Source: Trichobilharzia regenti
Taxonomy: Eukaryota > Platyhelminthes > Trematoda > Strigeidida > Schistosomatidae
Assembly: GCA_944472135.2 (NCBI GenBank)
Contig: CALYDD020000394.1
Span: forward strand, 223,128 to 287,127
Direction: 5' to 3'
Length of the DNA: 64,000 nucleotides
Part shown: piece after piece, positions 1 to 13,598 of the stretch
Layout: every line of letters starts with the position of its first letter
Position numbering within the stretch: position 1 is the first letter of the stretch
The notes under the pieces: model-generated
Seen by the model: only the letters and a program-made list of their open reading frames with translations
Databases searched by the model: none
What the model was told of the DNA's origin: nothing
Position numbers and translations under genes: made by a program

Positions 1-1236
1 AACATTTATCTTTATTTTATTGATTGGAATACAATGCTCTTGATTCTCAATGTGAATTGCGCCTAAATATTTAAGAAACCTGTCAATGATGTAGAAATAT
101 GAATGGCTTCGCTGCATGAAGGGCAGTTGTGAGCTTCTGTGTGTCAGCCTGCCCTGTCATTACAATAAAACAGAAACTCTCACTGAGGCACATCTCTTAG
201 GAAACCAATTTGGGCATATATTTCAACAACGCGTTAAATTATAAAATGACAGTTTATCCTGGTTTCGTGACAAAGCAACTGAAGATTCCAAGGAGTACAT
301 TTCTTAAACTGCAGTCACTGGCATTCAAGCGAAATATCTGACGCGACATTCTGGGATCTGTTACTGTTGTTCAGCCATTTATGTTCAACGAATTCACAGA
401 TGAGAAAAAGTCAGATTTTCTAAAACCTCCACAGTTTGGAGACTGTATTTTGTCTGAAACTTCCACCAACTTGCTAGTGAATTATTTTCTTAAAATGTGT
501 AGGCACAGTACTCAATTGAAGATTCTTTTATTCGCACAATTGGTGTTATGCAGAAACGTTTAGGCTGAGATGCATTTCTGTCATACATATGTGGAGTGGC
601 AAAAAATTTCTACTTCAGTGAATTGATTTAAAAAAAATTTGGCCCCGTAGCGAATGGCGATGATCGTAAGCTTCAGTTATCCTTGTTTTTGTAATATTAT
701 TTATTTATTCCTTATCATTGACATATGAAAATTTGAGTAAAGAAATTAATATTAGTGCGAAATTGACTATAGATGTATAATTTTAGTAAATTACATTGAA
801 TCTACCGGTAAATGTCATTCTTTATCATAGCTGTTTACGCATTGAAAGAACAAAAGCGTGGAAGCCTTGAGATATCTACTTTTGGCTTAAAGCGATGTAA
901 CTGAATTTGAAATAATCGATAATATATAAGAACTCGAGTGAAATGGAACACAGATCCAAACGATTATGATTCACGTATGACCAGACTAATAAGTGAGAAT
1001 AAAGTTAAATTCAGCCTTAATCATTTTATTTACTTTAGTGATAAACTCCTTTTTATATGTGGTGTAACAATGCAATAAATGGAATTCATTTTCAAAATTA
1101 ACCAGTAACTAAAGGTACGTCTAAATCTCCCATTTAATGTGTGTGTGTAGCTTTAACTGAATGCATAGATTCGATTGCTGAATTCTGAGCATAAACTTTG
1201 AATTAATGAAACAGATTGACGATTAGCAAAATACTG
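1..1236. other. No gene recognised
   Basis: AT-rich unassigned DNA. The longest ATG-started frame is 60 codons (381-563), with no recognisable motif. I see no repeat copy shared with the rest of the window. Confidence 0.5.
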
Positions 1237-1259
1237 GGCAAACGTTTTTGATATAGCTG

Positions 1260-1462
1260 TATCCTCTAAGCTGCATGGTTTCGTTTTGCGAAGCTTTCAT
1301 TGTGCTACTAAACAATATCTTTGGTGCATGCTTTAAATTAAAATATGCAAAAAAAGTGTCTAGGTAGGGCAATAAAAGCTTCGCAAAGAAAACATCCAGC
1401 TAAGAGAGCACAAATACATCAAAATCATCCACCTAAGCTGCAGATCGTCTCTTTTGTAACCA
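1260..1462. mobile_element. Miniature PLE: two 3' tails back to back
   Basis: About 200 bp made of two copies of the 3'-terminal tail of the PLE at 55639-57589. The left copy (1260-1305) is inverted and the right copy (about 1362-1455) is direct, with roughly 60 bp of AT-rich sequence between. Both carry the GAAAGCTTCGC-like block followed by the CCAGCT..AGAG block; the right copy also keeps ATCAAAATCATCCACCT, seen at 57544-57560. Related direct repeats starting GGCAAAC and ending ATATAG.TG flank it (1237-1259 and 1463-1484, with several mismatches), resembling an old target-site duplication. No coding sequence remains. The identification rests on similarity to the larger element; its age and autonomy are inferred. 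Confidence 0.6.
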
Positions 1463-1484
1463 GGCAAACTGTTAAATATAGTTG

Positions 1485-3469
1485 AAGAAGATTCAAACGA
1501 ACTCATGAGTTTCGAGATGACAAATAAAGTGACCAGGACATTTTGATAAGCATCAGTTTAACAGTGACTGTCCGAATAATCATGGGCTTTCGAATAACCA
1601 AGTTGTTTGCTAACCCAGAAAACCTTCCTGCTTATTATAAAGATTTACAGCTGACCTTCAATAACCACTGGAATACAAAAGTATTTAATTCCACTTTCAT
1701 CCAATGAATTCTGATTGAAAGACAAAACTTTGTTCAAACTAGAAAACTTACAAGTGCTAGACATAAAGTTCTACCACATGAGTGAAATGACCAGTCAATG
1801 GACTGATCAATAATTTCGTTGTGATGATCACAGGTCACTTGTTTCTGAGCTTTGGATAATGACTACTTACTTCTTTATAAAATGATTTCAGAAATCTGGT
1901 GATTAGAGATTTTGTGACAAAATACCGTCACAGAGGGACAGAGTCCTTTAAGTTTGTATTTATAAAAACAGTACGTTTGTGAATGTCTTCAGATGATCTA
2001 AGTACGTTTCATTACTGCATAAGTTGAAATTTGAAATTTATTACACACTGAAAAACAATTCAGACAATGTGAATTTCTGTTTCCTAAGCAGTTTGAACGT
2101 TTTCTTTAAATAAAGATCCATTCTGAAAATGATATTGATATAGGTGAAGTATTTGAATGTACTAGGTTTTATTTTTGAAGAAGGATCGAAAGTTATTTAT
2201 TTTATTGAGTGGGAAGGTATAACTTCACATACGTTCAAACACATATTTTCTCTGATATTCCTGGCAACTTCCTTAACAGTATATATTCAGAAGAATTCTG
2301 AAACATAGTGAATGAAACGTCACATAGTGGACATTTCTTATTCGTCAATCATCAGGATAAGGAATATAATAGCTGAGTGAAAGGCAGTCAACTCGCTTCG
2401 ACTAATAGCTGAAGCAGGATATTGTCGATGTGTTATTTATTGAAAAATTTAGTTTGGTCTAATGTTTGTACTTTTGAATTAGGCGTAAAAGCAAAGGACT
2501 ACTTTGAATTTGTATTTTACATTTTTAATTCGAATTCTCTTATTTCTCAGGAGATATAAGTAAGGTGGATAATAGCATCAAAACTAAGTAAAGTTTAATT
2601 TCAAAAACTCTGGTTAGTTGAAATAAAATGTGGAGAAAGTATTAATAGTTTTGCACACAACAAGTAGGCGTTGATTAAATAAAAACCATTCTACAAAGGT
2701 CTAATCGTTTGGTGAAATTATTCATCAAATCTTGGGAATACTTCAAACACTATAGTCTCTGGTAATAAGATTGACCTATTCTTTAAATTGACTTTATTAA
2801 TAGTACACTGGAAAATATGTTTAAATAAACAGAGTACAACTTTAAGGATTATCAATGGTGAGAACCGAATGTTATTCTAATTGCAAAGACTAAAAGCCTG
2901 GATTTCCTCTACTACACCATTTCATCTCCTATTCGAGGAAATCAAAAAGTATTCCATTGTCTAACTTTCTCATGGTGAAACTTTCTGTCAACGATTATAA
3001 AATAATATCATTTCAGTGAGAAAAACGTTAACAAATCACGTTCACATCCATCATGTGTCTTTTTAGTGGGAAAGTGTGAGTCATGTCTTACTTCAGTGTT
3101 TGTTTTCATTCAAGCCAATTCGGGATTATTATTTGACAGAAAGATACATTGAGAACAACCAGCACTTCAAGCAACTTCGTCATCCCCTATGAAGGTGTTG
3201 GAGGTGTATTGCTTTTATATAAATATCTAATTTCACTTGCCTAAAAGTCAGTTAAACTCAATAAGCTGGAGTGTATTTTAATATTGTGTTCAATGTGTAT
3301 CTTTATTCTCAGAGGGTTAAAACAATTACCCTTTTACACGATTCATTTTGTTAAAGTTCGTCATCAGTATTTACCACTTGTTCTAATAATTATTTATGAT
3401 ACTGATTAACTTCTACTTGTCCCAACATATTCTACCTAATTTTGAAAATTCCAATTGTGAGAACACAAT
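1485..3469. other. No gene recognised
   Basis: AT-rich DNA with stops in all frames. I see no retroelement motif, RNA gene or tandem array. Confidence 0.45.
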
Positions 3470-4225
3470 ACTTGTAGCAGTTGATCAATGTTGTAACATC
3501 GCCACAAATGATGCAAACGTCATCTACGTACCTTGAATACAGTTTTAAAATTTCAGTGGTCCATCATACTTCATCATTCTCAGCGCTAGTTATGAGATAG
3601 TTTGTCGACAATGAACTCAAAAGAGATCCCATTACTTTTGTTTGTATATGGTGTCCCTGAAGATGAATTGTACATTTAGAGTAAACCGCAGAAGCAGTTC
3701 TTTCAAGCATGTTTGTATTCCGGTGTTGAACTGATTGTCGTCTATAAATTTACACAAAGAATAAACAGTTTGTGCACGTGTGACCCTGGCGAAAACTTAT
3801 TCAGTCTCGAAAGACAGAATACTTTCGTTTGTGACGCTAATATTGTGTATGCAATCAATGTATTGGAAGGTGTCATGAAGCAGATTCATATATAGTTATT
3901 TATTTAGCGTTTCAAGATATCAGTCAATAATTTTGCAGCAGAGTGCTAATAGGAACCGGATATTTTTATTATTATTAGGTGTAGTAGGTGACCAACTTTG
4001 GTAAATCGTAAAAACTTGGTGTTATTGAACGAGTTGATCCGTTATAACCACAGAGATCAAAAGCAATTGCCAGGTCAGTTTTCATTCTTTTCGAGACATT
4101 TGGAGGCTGTTTTTCAGTCAGTTTAGTTATAGTTCTTCTGTTGAGAGGTTTAGAAAACTTACTGTTGTAAGATACTAAATTCGTCATTTTCTCCATGTAG
4201 TCTTTGCCGTTATGAAGAACCAAGC
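3470..4225 (-). pseudogene. PLE reverse transcriptase fragment, decayed
   Basis: Read on the minus strand from 4225 down to 3470, this is the N-terminal and central part of a Penelope-like RT in several frames. The first segment (4223-3975) has a GKDYMEKM block and TPSFYDLPKL, the degenerate counterpart of the PLE motif (Y)GLPKIH. Around 3880-3660 come DTFQYIDCI-like, IDDN and LKELLLRFTLNVQF-like blocks, which match the palindromic PLE at 37160-42407 closely. A YVDD catalytic box is still readable near 3525-3540 (SRYVDDVCIICG). In-frame stops, a frameshift and an ATT microsatellite near 3965-3980 break the gene. No thumb or GIY-YIG part is visible downstream. It is a dead relic of the same subfamily as the palindrome. 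Confidence 0.75.
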
Positions 4226-7200
4226 TAGCACTGTCGAGAGGATGAATTATGTTCAGTTCTTTTTCGTCCCTTAATTTTTAAATACATAACTAGTCATGTG
4301 TGAATATTCGTGTTTTTCTAGATAAAAGTAAGTAGGTAATTTGATGAAGTCTCTGTAAAGCCTGTGCTGCATATTTGTGAGTTGGATTTTTCCATATATC
4401 CTTCACAATTATTATTGTCCCTGCTTTTACCATTCGATTTTAATATCACATTCCCTTCCATTTTGCTACGTTTTGGGTATAATGCATTGAATCGGTATTG
4501 CTTACTGGAATAAATTGAGAAGACAGTTTATTACTGTTTAGCATATTTATAATTGTATCAACATGATTGCCGACAATTAGTTGTTTCAAAACTATTGGTA
4601 AAAGAATTGTACTGTTTTAATACTTTCCATATTCTGGAAGCGAATTCATATGTAATCCTCCACTACCATTGGGTCTGCTTTTCTCAGACTTGTGGTACAG
4701 TATTATCCGGACAATGTTCTGCTCTCACAACTTCGTACAGTTGCATATATTATCACATTATTGTACATCTATTAAGCGTACATAATATGAAGCGAAAGGT
4801 TTGAGCAGTTTTCTGTCTTTATCGATTCTTCATGGTACGTGATGAAGCCTTTCCAGATATCTCACTTCAGATAATGAATTATTTCCTTCTTTTTTTAGAC
4901 GATCTTGGTAAGCCTCTGAATATATGTGAAATATCAGAAAAATTAAGAAAGAAAGTAAATAAGGAATAATAAAATGGTAAAATGTGGAAATTTCATGTAA
5001 ATTACTGTCACGGTAGCTGAAATGGCAGTTACTATTTCCTTTGAGTGCAGTAATCCTGAATAATGCACTTAAATCAACGTTCTTTTGGTCCGATTACTTG
5101 AGTACTTAAGCAACATGATACGTCCCGCAACAAAGACAGCAAAAATGCATCTTAAAATACTCAGAAAAATGGATGTTTCTCTGATATTCTATTATCGAGA
5201 TATACGTTAGACTGCGGAATTCTAATTTTGCAATGTTTTCTAGGTCAATAATGCAATTATCAAAGTTTGGGCACCCTTGATTAACAAATGAAACTCTTTA
5301 ATAACAAGCTTTAATGCGAATTGCAGCGTTCATCAATTTTAACTTCTTCATTATTTCGTTTTGTCCAAGTTTTACCAGATGTCATATAGGATAATGTCTA
5401 CCCATAAAAAGCCAGTGGTACTCATGATTGACTGAACATGCATTCAGTAGTCATTGGAATACAACCATTTGAGTTATTCCGAAAGAGATAATTTTTCGAA
5501 CGTCTTAAGCTGTATTAATCATTCAAACAGTTTGGAATCTTCAGTACAAACGATGTATTCACTTTACTCAACATGACACAGTAGAATTCGTCGCAGTCGA
5601 TTTTCTAATGAATTAATTTAATTATACAAAAATGAAGTAAATCCTGAGGATGACTGGTTTTTTCTCCTTAAATATTCACGAGACATTTCATTGTGAAATC
5701 TATTCATAAATTAGTTGGTTTGCACCACTGTTCCCCCTTGTGGTCTCAGAAAAGAAGTGTAAGTTATTTCGAAGCATGGCTTTCATTTTAATAGAGAGAT
5801 TCAAATGCATATTAACTGGTCATACCAATATAATGAGGTTAATGATATTTGGGAATAAAATCTGTCTCACCGTGTGTCAGATTGATTGCAAATAACATTG
5901 CTCATGTAGAAAAGCAAAATAATCTTTCATCAAATGAAAATATTCCAAACAGATATCGCCTGAATATGGAATTTGGACTGACTTCCACGAAACTAAGGAA
6001 ACTTATTTGAAATAATTAAGTCAGACTCAAGAATTCAAACATTGAAGTGCATGATCATGTGAGACTACACCACAAAGTTTGAACAAACAAGAATTGAAAG
6101 TTGGACATAGTGGTTTTGTCTCAGAATGCCAAAGAAATCAAGTGTAGAGGCATGAGTACTTCTGGAGGAACAAAAATACCAAATTCAAAACATATAAGTC
6201 AGCAATATCCCAATAAATCATAGGAATGTTTCAAAATTCTTTGGAATCAATTTTAATGAACCAAACCTCACCCAACTATTATTTCAAAATCGGTCTTTAG
6301 GTAATTGTCTTATATAAGAACGAAACTATCAACGAATGCTTTGTTTACAAAAGCATATTTTCCAAGTTTAGCGGCGCTAAACTCAAAATTTTAATTTAGG
6401 ACAACAATCCGTGCTTTTTTATTCATTTCCGTTCCCAGTGGAAAATAGGACTTCAGGCTAGCGACTTGAAGTTTCTGAAGCATTGGTGTTTATTTCAACA
6501 TGATTGAGTCACTAGCCTTATATGCATACTTCCTTCTTAACCAGTCTTATTACTGGCTAAGTGAGGTGAACCAGTGCGTCTACCGCGAATCTAACTGCGG
6601 ACCATATGCATTAATCGAAAGAAATGAAATCAGTCTGTTGCGTAATAGCTTCCCAGTCATCAGAAAAACTTCTAAACAAAGCATTTGTCATTCGGTCTAT
6701 ATATTCACCCATTTGAAGACATTCGTGATAACTTCATTTATATAATTGCGTTAGATGCAGCTAGTTGGACTACTGTTTTAGTCGGTATTATAATTATTTC
6801 TGATGATTAGTGATTACATTTACAAATAGTAACATTCTGCACTATCTATAAATGTACATAACTGAATAATGTTGTCATGAGAAAAACAGCTGAACACGCA
6901 TTGGGTACACACTAAATATATATTTGCTTGAAAAGGGAATGTCTAAGTTTTCACAATAATTTAGTTTATCTGGGAAGTGCAAAGCACTTGCATAATAAGT
7001 GTCGAAAGATCTGACCATACATTTATTTGTCAGATTAATTTTTTTGAAAATTGATAGATCAATTAAAGAAACTAATCGATTTTAAGTTATTCGTCATTAA
7101 CACCAGTGCGATCTAGTTAGACTAATGTCGTCATTCGTGATATAAATGGTTTAGCTATTTCTAGTGAATGCTGAAAAAGTTGGAAAAGAGAAACATTTTT

Positions 7201-7728
7201 CAGTGACAACAAATTCGAAAACATGTATTTCCCGATAAGAATTTAAAACAAGCAACGAAGGCTAATAATTAGGATCCCATGAGTTCATCGAATTCCAGTA
7301 GGACTCGTCAGCTGATTACTCTAAATACATGGATATATATACTTTTGGAATTACATTAGGAGATGTAAGACTGATAAGCGAATAAACTACATTGAATTAG
7401 ACAAGCAGAAAGGCAGTTGCAATTGTTTTCGTGGTCATATTCAAACAGATAACGGGAAAGAGGGTATGGTAGATCAAAATAAAGATAAAGTGCACTACGA
7501 TTCAACTACACGACTTAGATAAACGATTAGTCATTAGAGAATATATGAAGAACTGCAAGCAGAGTAATATCAACAGTAATAGGTATAGTAATAATAAAGT
7601 TGAAGTCACTTAAGATAATGCTAGTGAAAAAAGATAGTTTTAAATGAAACAAGAATATTAACAGTTATAAGGGGCAGAATAAAGTGTTGTTCATATTAGT
7701 AATAACAGTTAATAAGTTAAACGTATAA
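4226..7728. other. No gene recognised
   Basis: About 3.5 kb of AT-rich unassigned sequence. The longest frames are about 80 codons (4553-4804 and 6500-6745, plus strand) and lack any family motif I know. I see no dispersed-repeat copy. Confidence 0.45.
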
Positions 7729-8285
7729 TCATTTTAGATTCAGAGTGACGGCCATCTCCTTTGGTACACAGAGACCTAGTTTATAAACTCGAATTGAACA
7801 AGCCACCTCGGCAATTGTAAATATCTTCATGTTTCTTTATCTGCTGACAATAGTGTATAACTTAACAGCATTGATTTCATGTCTACAGTCCATAAGATGT
7901 TTTGTTATTGGGGTTTTTGACACATAGCATTCGGCTGTTCTCAATCACTTCGACAAATTCCCTATGATGCGAGTAGAAAATTGCCTTTCTGTAGGACCTA
8001 TGTATTTGCTTCCACAAGCATACTCAAATTAATATCCGCAGTTTGAAGTGTCGAGGATTGGTGACTAGTCTTTCTCAGATTGTTTAGACACTCACTTAGT
8101 GGTGTTAAGGGAAACAGTAATGCAGCATGATCAGTTCTCTTGATGGCTTTATCGAGTCTTCGTTTGACTACTAATTGTGAATCATCCCCTTTGAAAAGCA
8201 AACTGATATACACAGATTTCTCCCAAACTATTTGGATAGTTTTGTACCAACCAATTTGTATCAATGAATATTGTATCAAACAAAT
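7729..8285 (-). pseudogene. PLE C-terminal fragment with GIY-YIG, decayed
   Basis: On the minus strand, 8279-8000 encodes a segment with YISLLFKGD followed by a basic helix region, the linker between RT thumb and endonuclease in the palindromic PLE (there YMNLDFKGDLASDILKRR). After a frameshift, 8025-7975 reads CGSKYIGPTERQFSTRI, a GIY-YIG core comparable to CGARYIGRSTRILSKRI. Near 7800-7729 the C-terminal block IAEVACSIRV..LCVPKE matches IAEALAIHM..LCIQKK and ends at a TGA (7729-7731). It is 5'-truncated, so no RT catalytic box is present, and frameshifts disrupt the frame. Subfamily as for the palindrome. Confidence 0.75.
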
Positions 8286-10798
8286 TAAGAGTCATGTACA
8301 TGGGAACAAAGCATAAGGGGGTACTTACTCAATTTTGAATCCAAGAATTTTTAAGTAGCTTTGATTACTAACGATGCCTTTTATGAAGATGATGAAAGCA
8401 ATGCAAGAATCAATATTCCAATCTTTATTTAGTAAAACCTGGGCATCACTGCTTGGATAGTTTAAAATCCTGTGTTAATTATAAAACTAAGTTCGGTTTA
8501 TGACAAAATATTAACCTATGTTTTGAATATTGTGCACAGATGAACAGTTTATTTTAAACAGTACATGTGAGTTAGGTTTCAAAGTTCTTCTAATAGTAAG
8601 CCAGAATCAACGCAATCGTTTCATTGTTTTTATACCAAATAATTGTTAGAAAGGTAATAGGGATTAAGATTTATGTGTGGTTTGTGATTGGAATATCATT
8701 TGTTTTAAGGCGTTGATATTTAAATATAAATTTTAATGTATTCTCACTCGAGATAGTCTAATGTTATATAATAATATGTAACATAAAATGTCATACATCA
8801 TACACACAGTGGATTCTTATTCGAATAATAATTTTTTCAGAGGATTCAGGAAACACAATAAGAAGCCTATGCTTATTTAAATTGGTGGAAAAGAGAGCGT
8901 CAAAAATAGTTCCGAACACAAGGTTATTGAAGTTATCAGAAAAGAAGAAATTCCTTGCACTCGGCTTTTTTAATTACTGACAGCGGATATGGTTTCTCTT
9001 TGTATCTGAAGGCTGTTGATTTCCACCAACTGACGTGTAGCTGTTGAAACTGGGTGAAGCAGATCTATCTGTGATTCATTCCCGATTACCAAAAATGTCT
9101 AAGAAATGAATGGAGAATTCAAATCGCCTTACATATACATGCTCGTTTAACGATGAAATATTTAGAGAGTTAAACATTGAGACAGTATTCACCGTAGATA
9201 TTTAAACCAATATGTTTTAATAAGAATATTGAGAAAGAGGACTCAGGGTAGCCTTTTCTATGTTTATATTTTCAGTAACAGGATGTTTTCATACTCTGAT
9301 TATTAATGTCAACTTTCATAATTGCCTTCATCTCGAAGATAACCGATTAGTACAAACCTTCCATCTTCTGTTTGTCATTTGAAACATAAAATAAAACTAA
9401 TTCTGACAGTTCGTGAAACTTGAAATACACTGCCAACTAAAAGCTTTTTCGCAAGATTGTTTGAAATAGAACATAACGCTTTGCGTTCTATACAAACAAT
9501 GATGTAAGGGAAACAATTCATTGTTGGAATTTACATCAGTTGATGTATTATGAGATTAATGCATAATTACAGACTGACACCGTCTAAGTTTTTCACATAC
9601 ATTCTTGTGGATAATTTCTTTCATTATCACTTGGACTACGAAAAAGAATTCATTCAGTTTACTATAAGAAACTATCGGCGAATAATGTAAATGATTTCCA
9701 CTGACATATCTCTTCACCCAGTGGGAAATGGTGAGTTGCAGTTCAAATTAAAATGTTATTTTAATAGCGAAAGGACACACCTGATTCCGTGTACTTATTC
9801 CAAAAAGCCTATTGGGAAGTTAGAAGACACATGTTCTTGCAGTTTTGTTTCTGAATGTAAAATAATTAAATATCTTCTCATTCGAAATGAATTGCCCATT
9901 TCAATGAGATACCTTCACATTCGTCTAATGTTACTGAATCTCTATGGATTCTCTTGCTTTATTAAAATTCATCGAACGAACTGAATTCATACATATATAT
10001 GCGCCTTCGAAAGAGGCATCCAGTTGATTGTCTTTTAGTGTGTTTGTAAAAGTGATTAGGTCATTCAATTGTCTGCAGCCATTCACTGAAATACATCGGA
10101 TAGTAGTATCCTGACAAGCAAAAAAGTAGGGATTAATACTACTGCGAAACCAAGAGTAGGAGAATAAAGAGGACTTATAAAGAATAAGTAATGCATTTAG
10201 AATATTTATTCGTTAAAACATTTCGGAATAAGGATTGTCACAAATGGTTTCCTGAAATTCCGATTTCTTCCGACTTCATTGTGCATGACTTCCGTCGTCA
10301 TTTTCTCTTAAGAGGTTTTTGAATGGTTTTAAAAACATCTGATTGTTTTTGAATTCGCAAAAGCACCGGATTATTGGATCGGAAATCAATAGTTCCGTTG
10401 CTCATGACCTAAATGTATTTTTGTTCGATGAAAACCACAACGACTTTTTTCGGCGCAACTGATATTAGCAGACAGATGCAGGTTAATGCAAATTATTGAA
10501 TTATTCTGTCCTTATACATAGACCAACTCAAAATCATTATAGTTCCGGTTTTATTCGGCGCAGAAACCGGATTATTTTTCAGATCTAAAGGCGAATTTTA
10601 CAGTAGCAGTTTGCTCAAGTTATTAAATCTGATTGTGGTTGTTTAAATCGACGTGGTTCTTTAAGCTCGCATCGCATTTACCTTATATGAGATTGCAGCA
10701 AACACATTCAACCGCAATGTTATTGAATGAGTTGTCACACATGCACTGACAATAGTTCTGAAATCTCTTTTACAACTACAAATCGTATGCTTTTCTTC
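8286..10798. other. No gene recognised
   Basis: Unassigned AT-rich DNA. A 97-codon frame at 9691-9984 (plus) has no motif that I recognise and ordinary flanks, so I do not call it a gene. Confidence 0.45.
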
Positions 10799-10839
10799 AA
10801 TTGAATATTATTATATTATTACTATTATTATTTCCTTTA

Positions 10840-12620
10840 ATTCCTGGAGGAACAAAGGGCTAGAGCTACGCGTCTTCATTGCCTTTTGTTCTCTGTTAGA
10901 GTTTTCACCTGGCTTTAAGTCTGCCCACATGCTTTCATCTCCTCTTCACATGACCTCTTCCAAGTCACCCTTTAACTGACGACACACTTGCCGCTTCCCT
11001 TTCGGCCTGGTTTCACTCGAGTAATAGCTTGTCTAGCGATGTCACTTGATGGTTTCCTCAGCGTATGACCAATCCACCTCCATTTCTTCCTGCCTATTTG
11101 TTGAATAATCATTTTCTGGTTGTTTTTCTTCCAGAGATTTCTATTGCTGATCTTTTCTGGCCATCTAATCTAGAGTAGTATAAAGCGAAGACAGATGTTG
11201 ATGAAGGTCTGTAGTTTGTTTGAGGTCCTCTTTATGACGCTCCAAGTCTTTGATCCGTATAGTAGCACTGAATTCACATTGGAATTCAAAATCCGGATGT
11301 TATTTTTGATGCTGACCTCCACAAAGACTTGAGAGTAATGAAAACTTGCCTTGCTTTTCCGATTCTTGCTTTGATATTATCGTCACTTTCTCCTGTAGTG
11401 CTTCCCAGATAGGTAAAGGAGGCTGTTTCTTTCAGGTTCCTCCCATTTATGCCGATTGTTGTCTATTGTTGTTATAGCTGTTGCTGTTGGCCAAGAATCT
11501 TCATCACCTCTATTTCCTCCATGTTCATCTGAAATCCAATCTTCTCTGAATGCCTCTTCTGTCAACTTGTTGCTTTTCACTTGCATATCTTGGGAAATCA
11601 GACATATATCAGCGGTGAAGTCCAGATCCTCCGAGTGCTTTCTGTGGTTCCATTTTATGTCTGTTTCCTCCATGCCCGTTGTCTGTTGCATTATCGAATC
11701 TACTGCGATCAGGAAGATCATTGGCGATAGTAGGCAGCGAGCTTGTCTCACTTCCGTCTTCACTTCGAGGCTTCCGTAAGTTTCCCGTTGTGGATTACTT
11801 GGCATGCAGCATTGTCGTATAACTGTTGGATGAGATGTATAACTGTCGATGGGTCCCCGTAGTAGCAAAGTAGTTGCCAAATCACCTCTCGATCGACGCT
11901 GTCGAAGGCCCTTTCAAGTCAATGAAGTTGAGATAGAGAGGTAATTGCCATTCTAAGCTTTGTTCAATGATGATCTGTAGAGTGGCGATTTGATCAATAC
12001 ATGACTTGTTTCTCCTGAATCCGGCCTGTTCCGGTCGAAGTTTTTCATCCAGGCTGGCGTGTTTGATTCTCTCCAGGATGATGCGACTTAGTATTTTGCT
12101 TGGGATGGACAGGAACACAATTCCGGGTCAGTTTTTGCATTGAGTTAAGTCTCCTTTCTTTGGTTGTTTGGACAAGTATCCTTTCTTCCATTCCTCAGGT
12201 ACTTTACCCTCTTTCCACACCTTCTCCAGTAGTGGCGTCATCAAGTCAGCTGTTGTTTCTCGGTCCATTTTCAATGCTTATGCTGGGATTCCATCTGGTC
12301 CTGCTGCTTTTCTGGCTTTTAGCATCTTGATTGCATTCAGGACTTCTGATTTCGTCGGAGGGTCGATGTTCACTGATAGTTCTGCTTCCATTGTTGGTAT
12401 TGTTGGACGCGTTGTAGGTGAGGTCGATTTAGAAGTCTTTTGAAGTGTTCAGCCCATCGCTTTCTCTGTTCCACCTCTTTGGTGATTGACTTTCCATTGT
12501 CATCCTTTATTGGCTTAATCTGTGTCGAACTTTTGCCCGAAAGGTGCCTAGTTGTTTGGTGGAGTGTGGCGATGTCTCCTGGCTGCACAGCAGTTTGTTC
12601 TGCTTCACTTGACATTGCTT
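10840..12620 (-). pseudogene. RTE reverse transcriptase, inactivated
   Basis: Minus strand. 12615-12370 holds the pre-RT linker (RWAEHFKRLLNRP). The segment near 12370-12240 reads as the AAGPDGIP RT motif. 12118-11882 holds SKILSRIILERIK and EQAGFRRNKSCIDQI, an RTE signature. 11880-11383 includes RQARCLLSPMIFLIAVD (motif B region) and LDFTADICLIS where active copies have FADD, so a catalytic Asp is lost. Downstream to about 10840 is the C-terminal region shared with the copies at 20604-21581 and 33095-33985. It is broken by stops and shifts near 12120-12240 and 11880. Confidence 0.85.
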
Positions 12621-12959
12621 CATAATATTTTTTTTGTCTACCCTAGCACCCTATTTCACTCTCTTGTTCAGGCATTGTACCTTGTATTCAACGCCTGTTT
12701 TTGTTGCTTGTCAGTGCACTGGATAATCTTTTGTTTCACTATCCTTCTGTTTCTATTAGTTTCCAAGTATCCGTAGTGAGCCACTGTTTGTCCTGCCTCT
12801 TCTTTCTGCCTCGAACTTTTATGCAGGTTTGACTCCACAGCGTTTTCAAGTTGTCCCAAAGCTTTTCGACGCTGACCTTTTCGCTGGTGTTGATTTGTGT
12901 CTTGACTTTTTCTCTTATGCTTGCAGTAAAGATGTCCTCTTTATCCTGGTCCTTCAGTT

Positions 12960-13598
12960 TTTGAGTATTGAACTAAGCTTGTGGTCTATCTGCAGCTCCT
13001 GTTTTCCTGTAAGCTTTTAATTTGGTATTGATTATCCCTTGTACGAGATAGTGGTCTGATCCAATGTCTTCTCCTCTTCTTACTTTTGTGTCCAGTAAGC
13101 TCCGCCTCCCCTTCTTTGAGATTGAGATGAAGTCAATTTGGTTTTTGATTCCCCCACCTGGTGACACCCATGTAGCCTTGTGGATATCTTTGTGTTTGTA
13201 TACGCTGCCACCAGTCACTACTTCATCGGAGGCACAGAAGTCGGCGAATAGTTCTCCATTTTCATTCGTTTCTCCGAGATCTTCTCTACAAATGATGAGC
13301 TCCCTTCCTGTGTTGTCTGATCCCAGGTTAGCGTTCATGTCTCCCATTAGTATTTTAATGTCGCCAGCTGGAGCATTGTCCACTGTTGTCTGAAGTTGTT
13401 TCTAGAAGTGTTCATTCTTTTCGAGGTCTGCGTTGTTTGTGGGTGCATAACATTGCATAACTGACACTTTCCTTCCTTTGAAGTTGAATCCAGCGGTCAT
13501 TATTCTTGGCGAGATCGCCTCCCATTGCATCAGGGCCATTGATGTTGTTGGTGGCATCATGATAGCCACGCCGTTGGTGTGTGTGGCTTGAATGTTTA
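12960..13598 (-). pseudogene. RTE APE-type endonuclease domain
   Basis: Minus-strand reading shows an apurinic-type endonuclease as found upstream of RT in RTE LINEs; its normal role is to nick the target DNA that primes reverse transcription. From 13383 down to 12973 the frame includes GDMNANLGSD, NGELFADFC, a TWVSPGG..NQIDFI block and the C-terminal SDHYLV, which carries catalytic Asp and His residues in this family. The more N-terminal part (13598-13412, with a VMQCYAPTNN-like strand) is in another frame. The first half of the domain is missing because the element is 5'-truncated. Nonfunctional. Confidence 0.8.

Larger units (their letters stand above)
10807..13598 (-). mobile_element. RTE-clade (SR2-like) LINE, 5'-truncated
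   Basis: A non-LTR retrotransposon reading right to left: APE endonuclease, RT, C-terminal region, then a short 3' end finishing in an ATTATT-type tail at 10807-10835. It is cut inside the N-terminal part of the endonuclease near 13598. AATTGAAT occurs at both edges (10799-10806 and 13599-13606), a plausible target-site duplication. Many frameshifts and stops make it inactive. The clade call rests on domain order and the GFRRNKSCIDQI RT block; SR2-like is inferred from the likely host. Confidence 0.85.

Noticed and set aside
11456..13393. Plus-strand frames over the RTE element (such as 11456-11779 and 13064-13393)
   Set aside because: They are antisense shadows of the minus-strand RT and endonuclease remnants.
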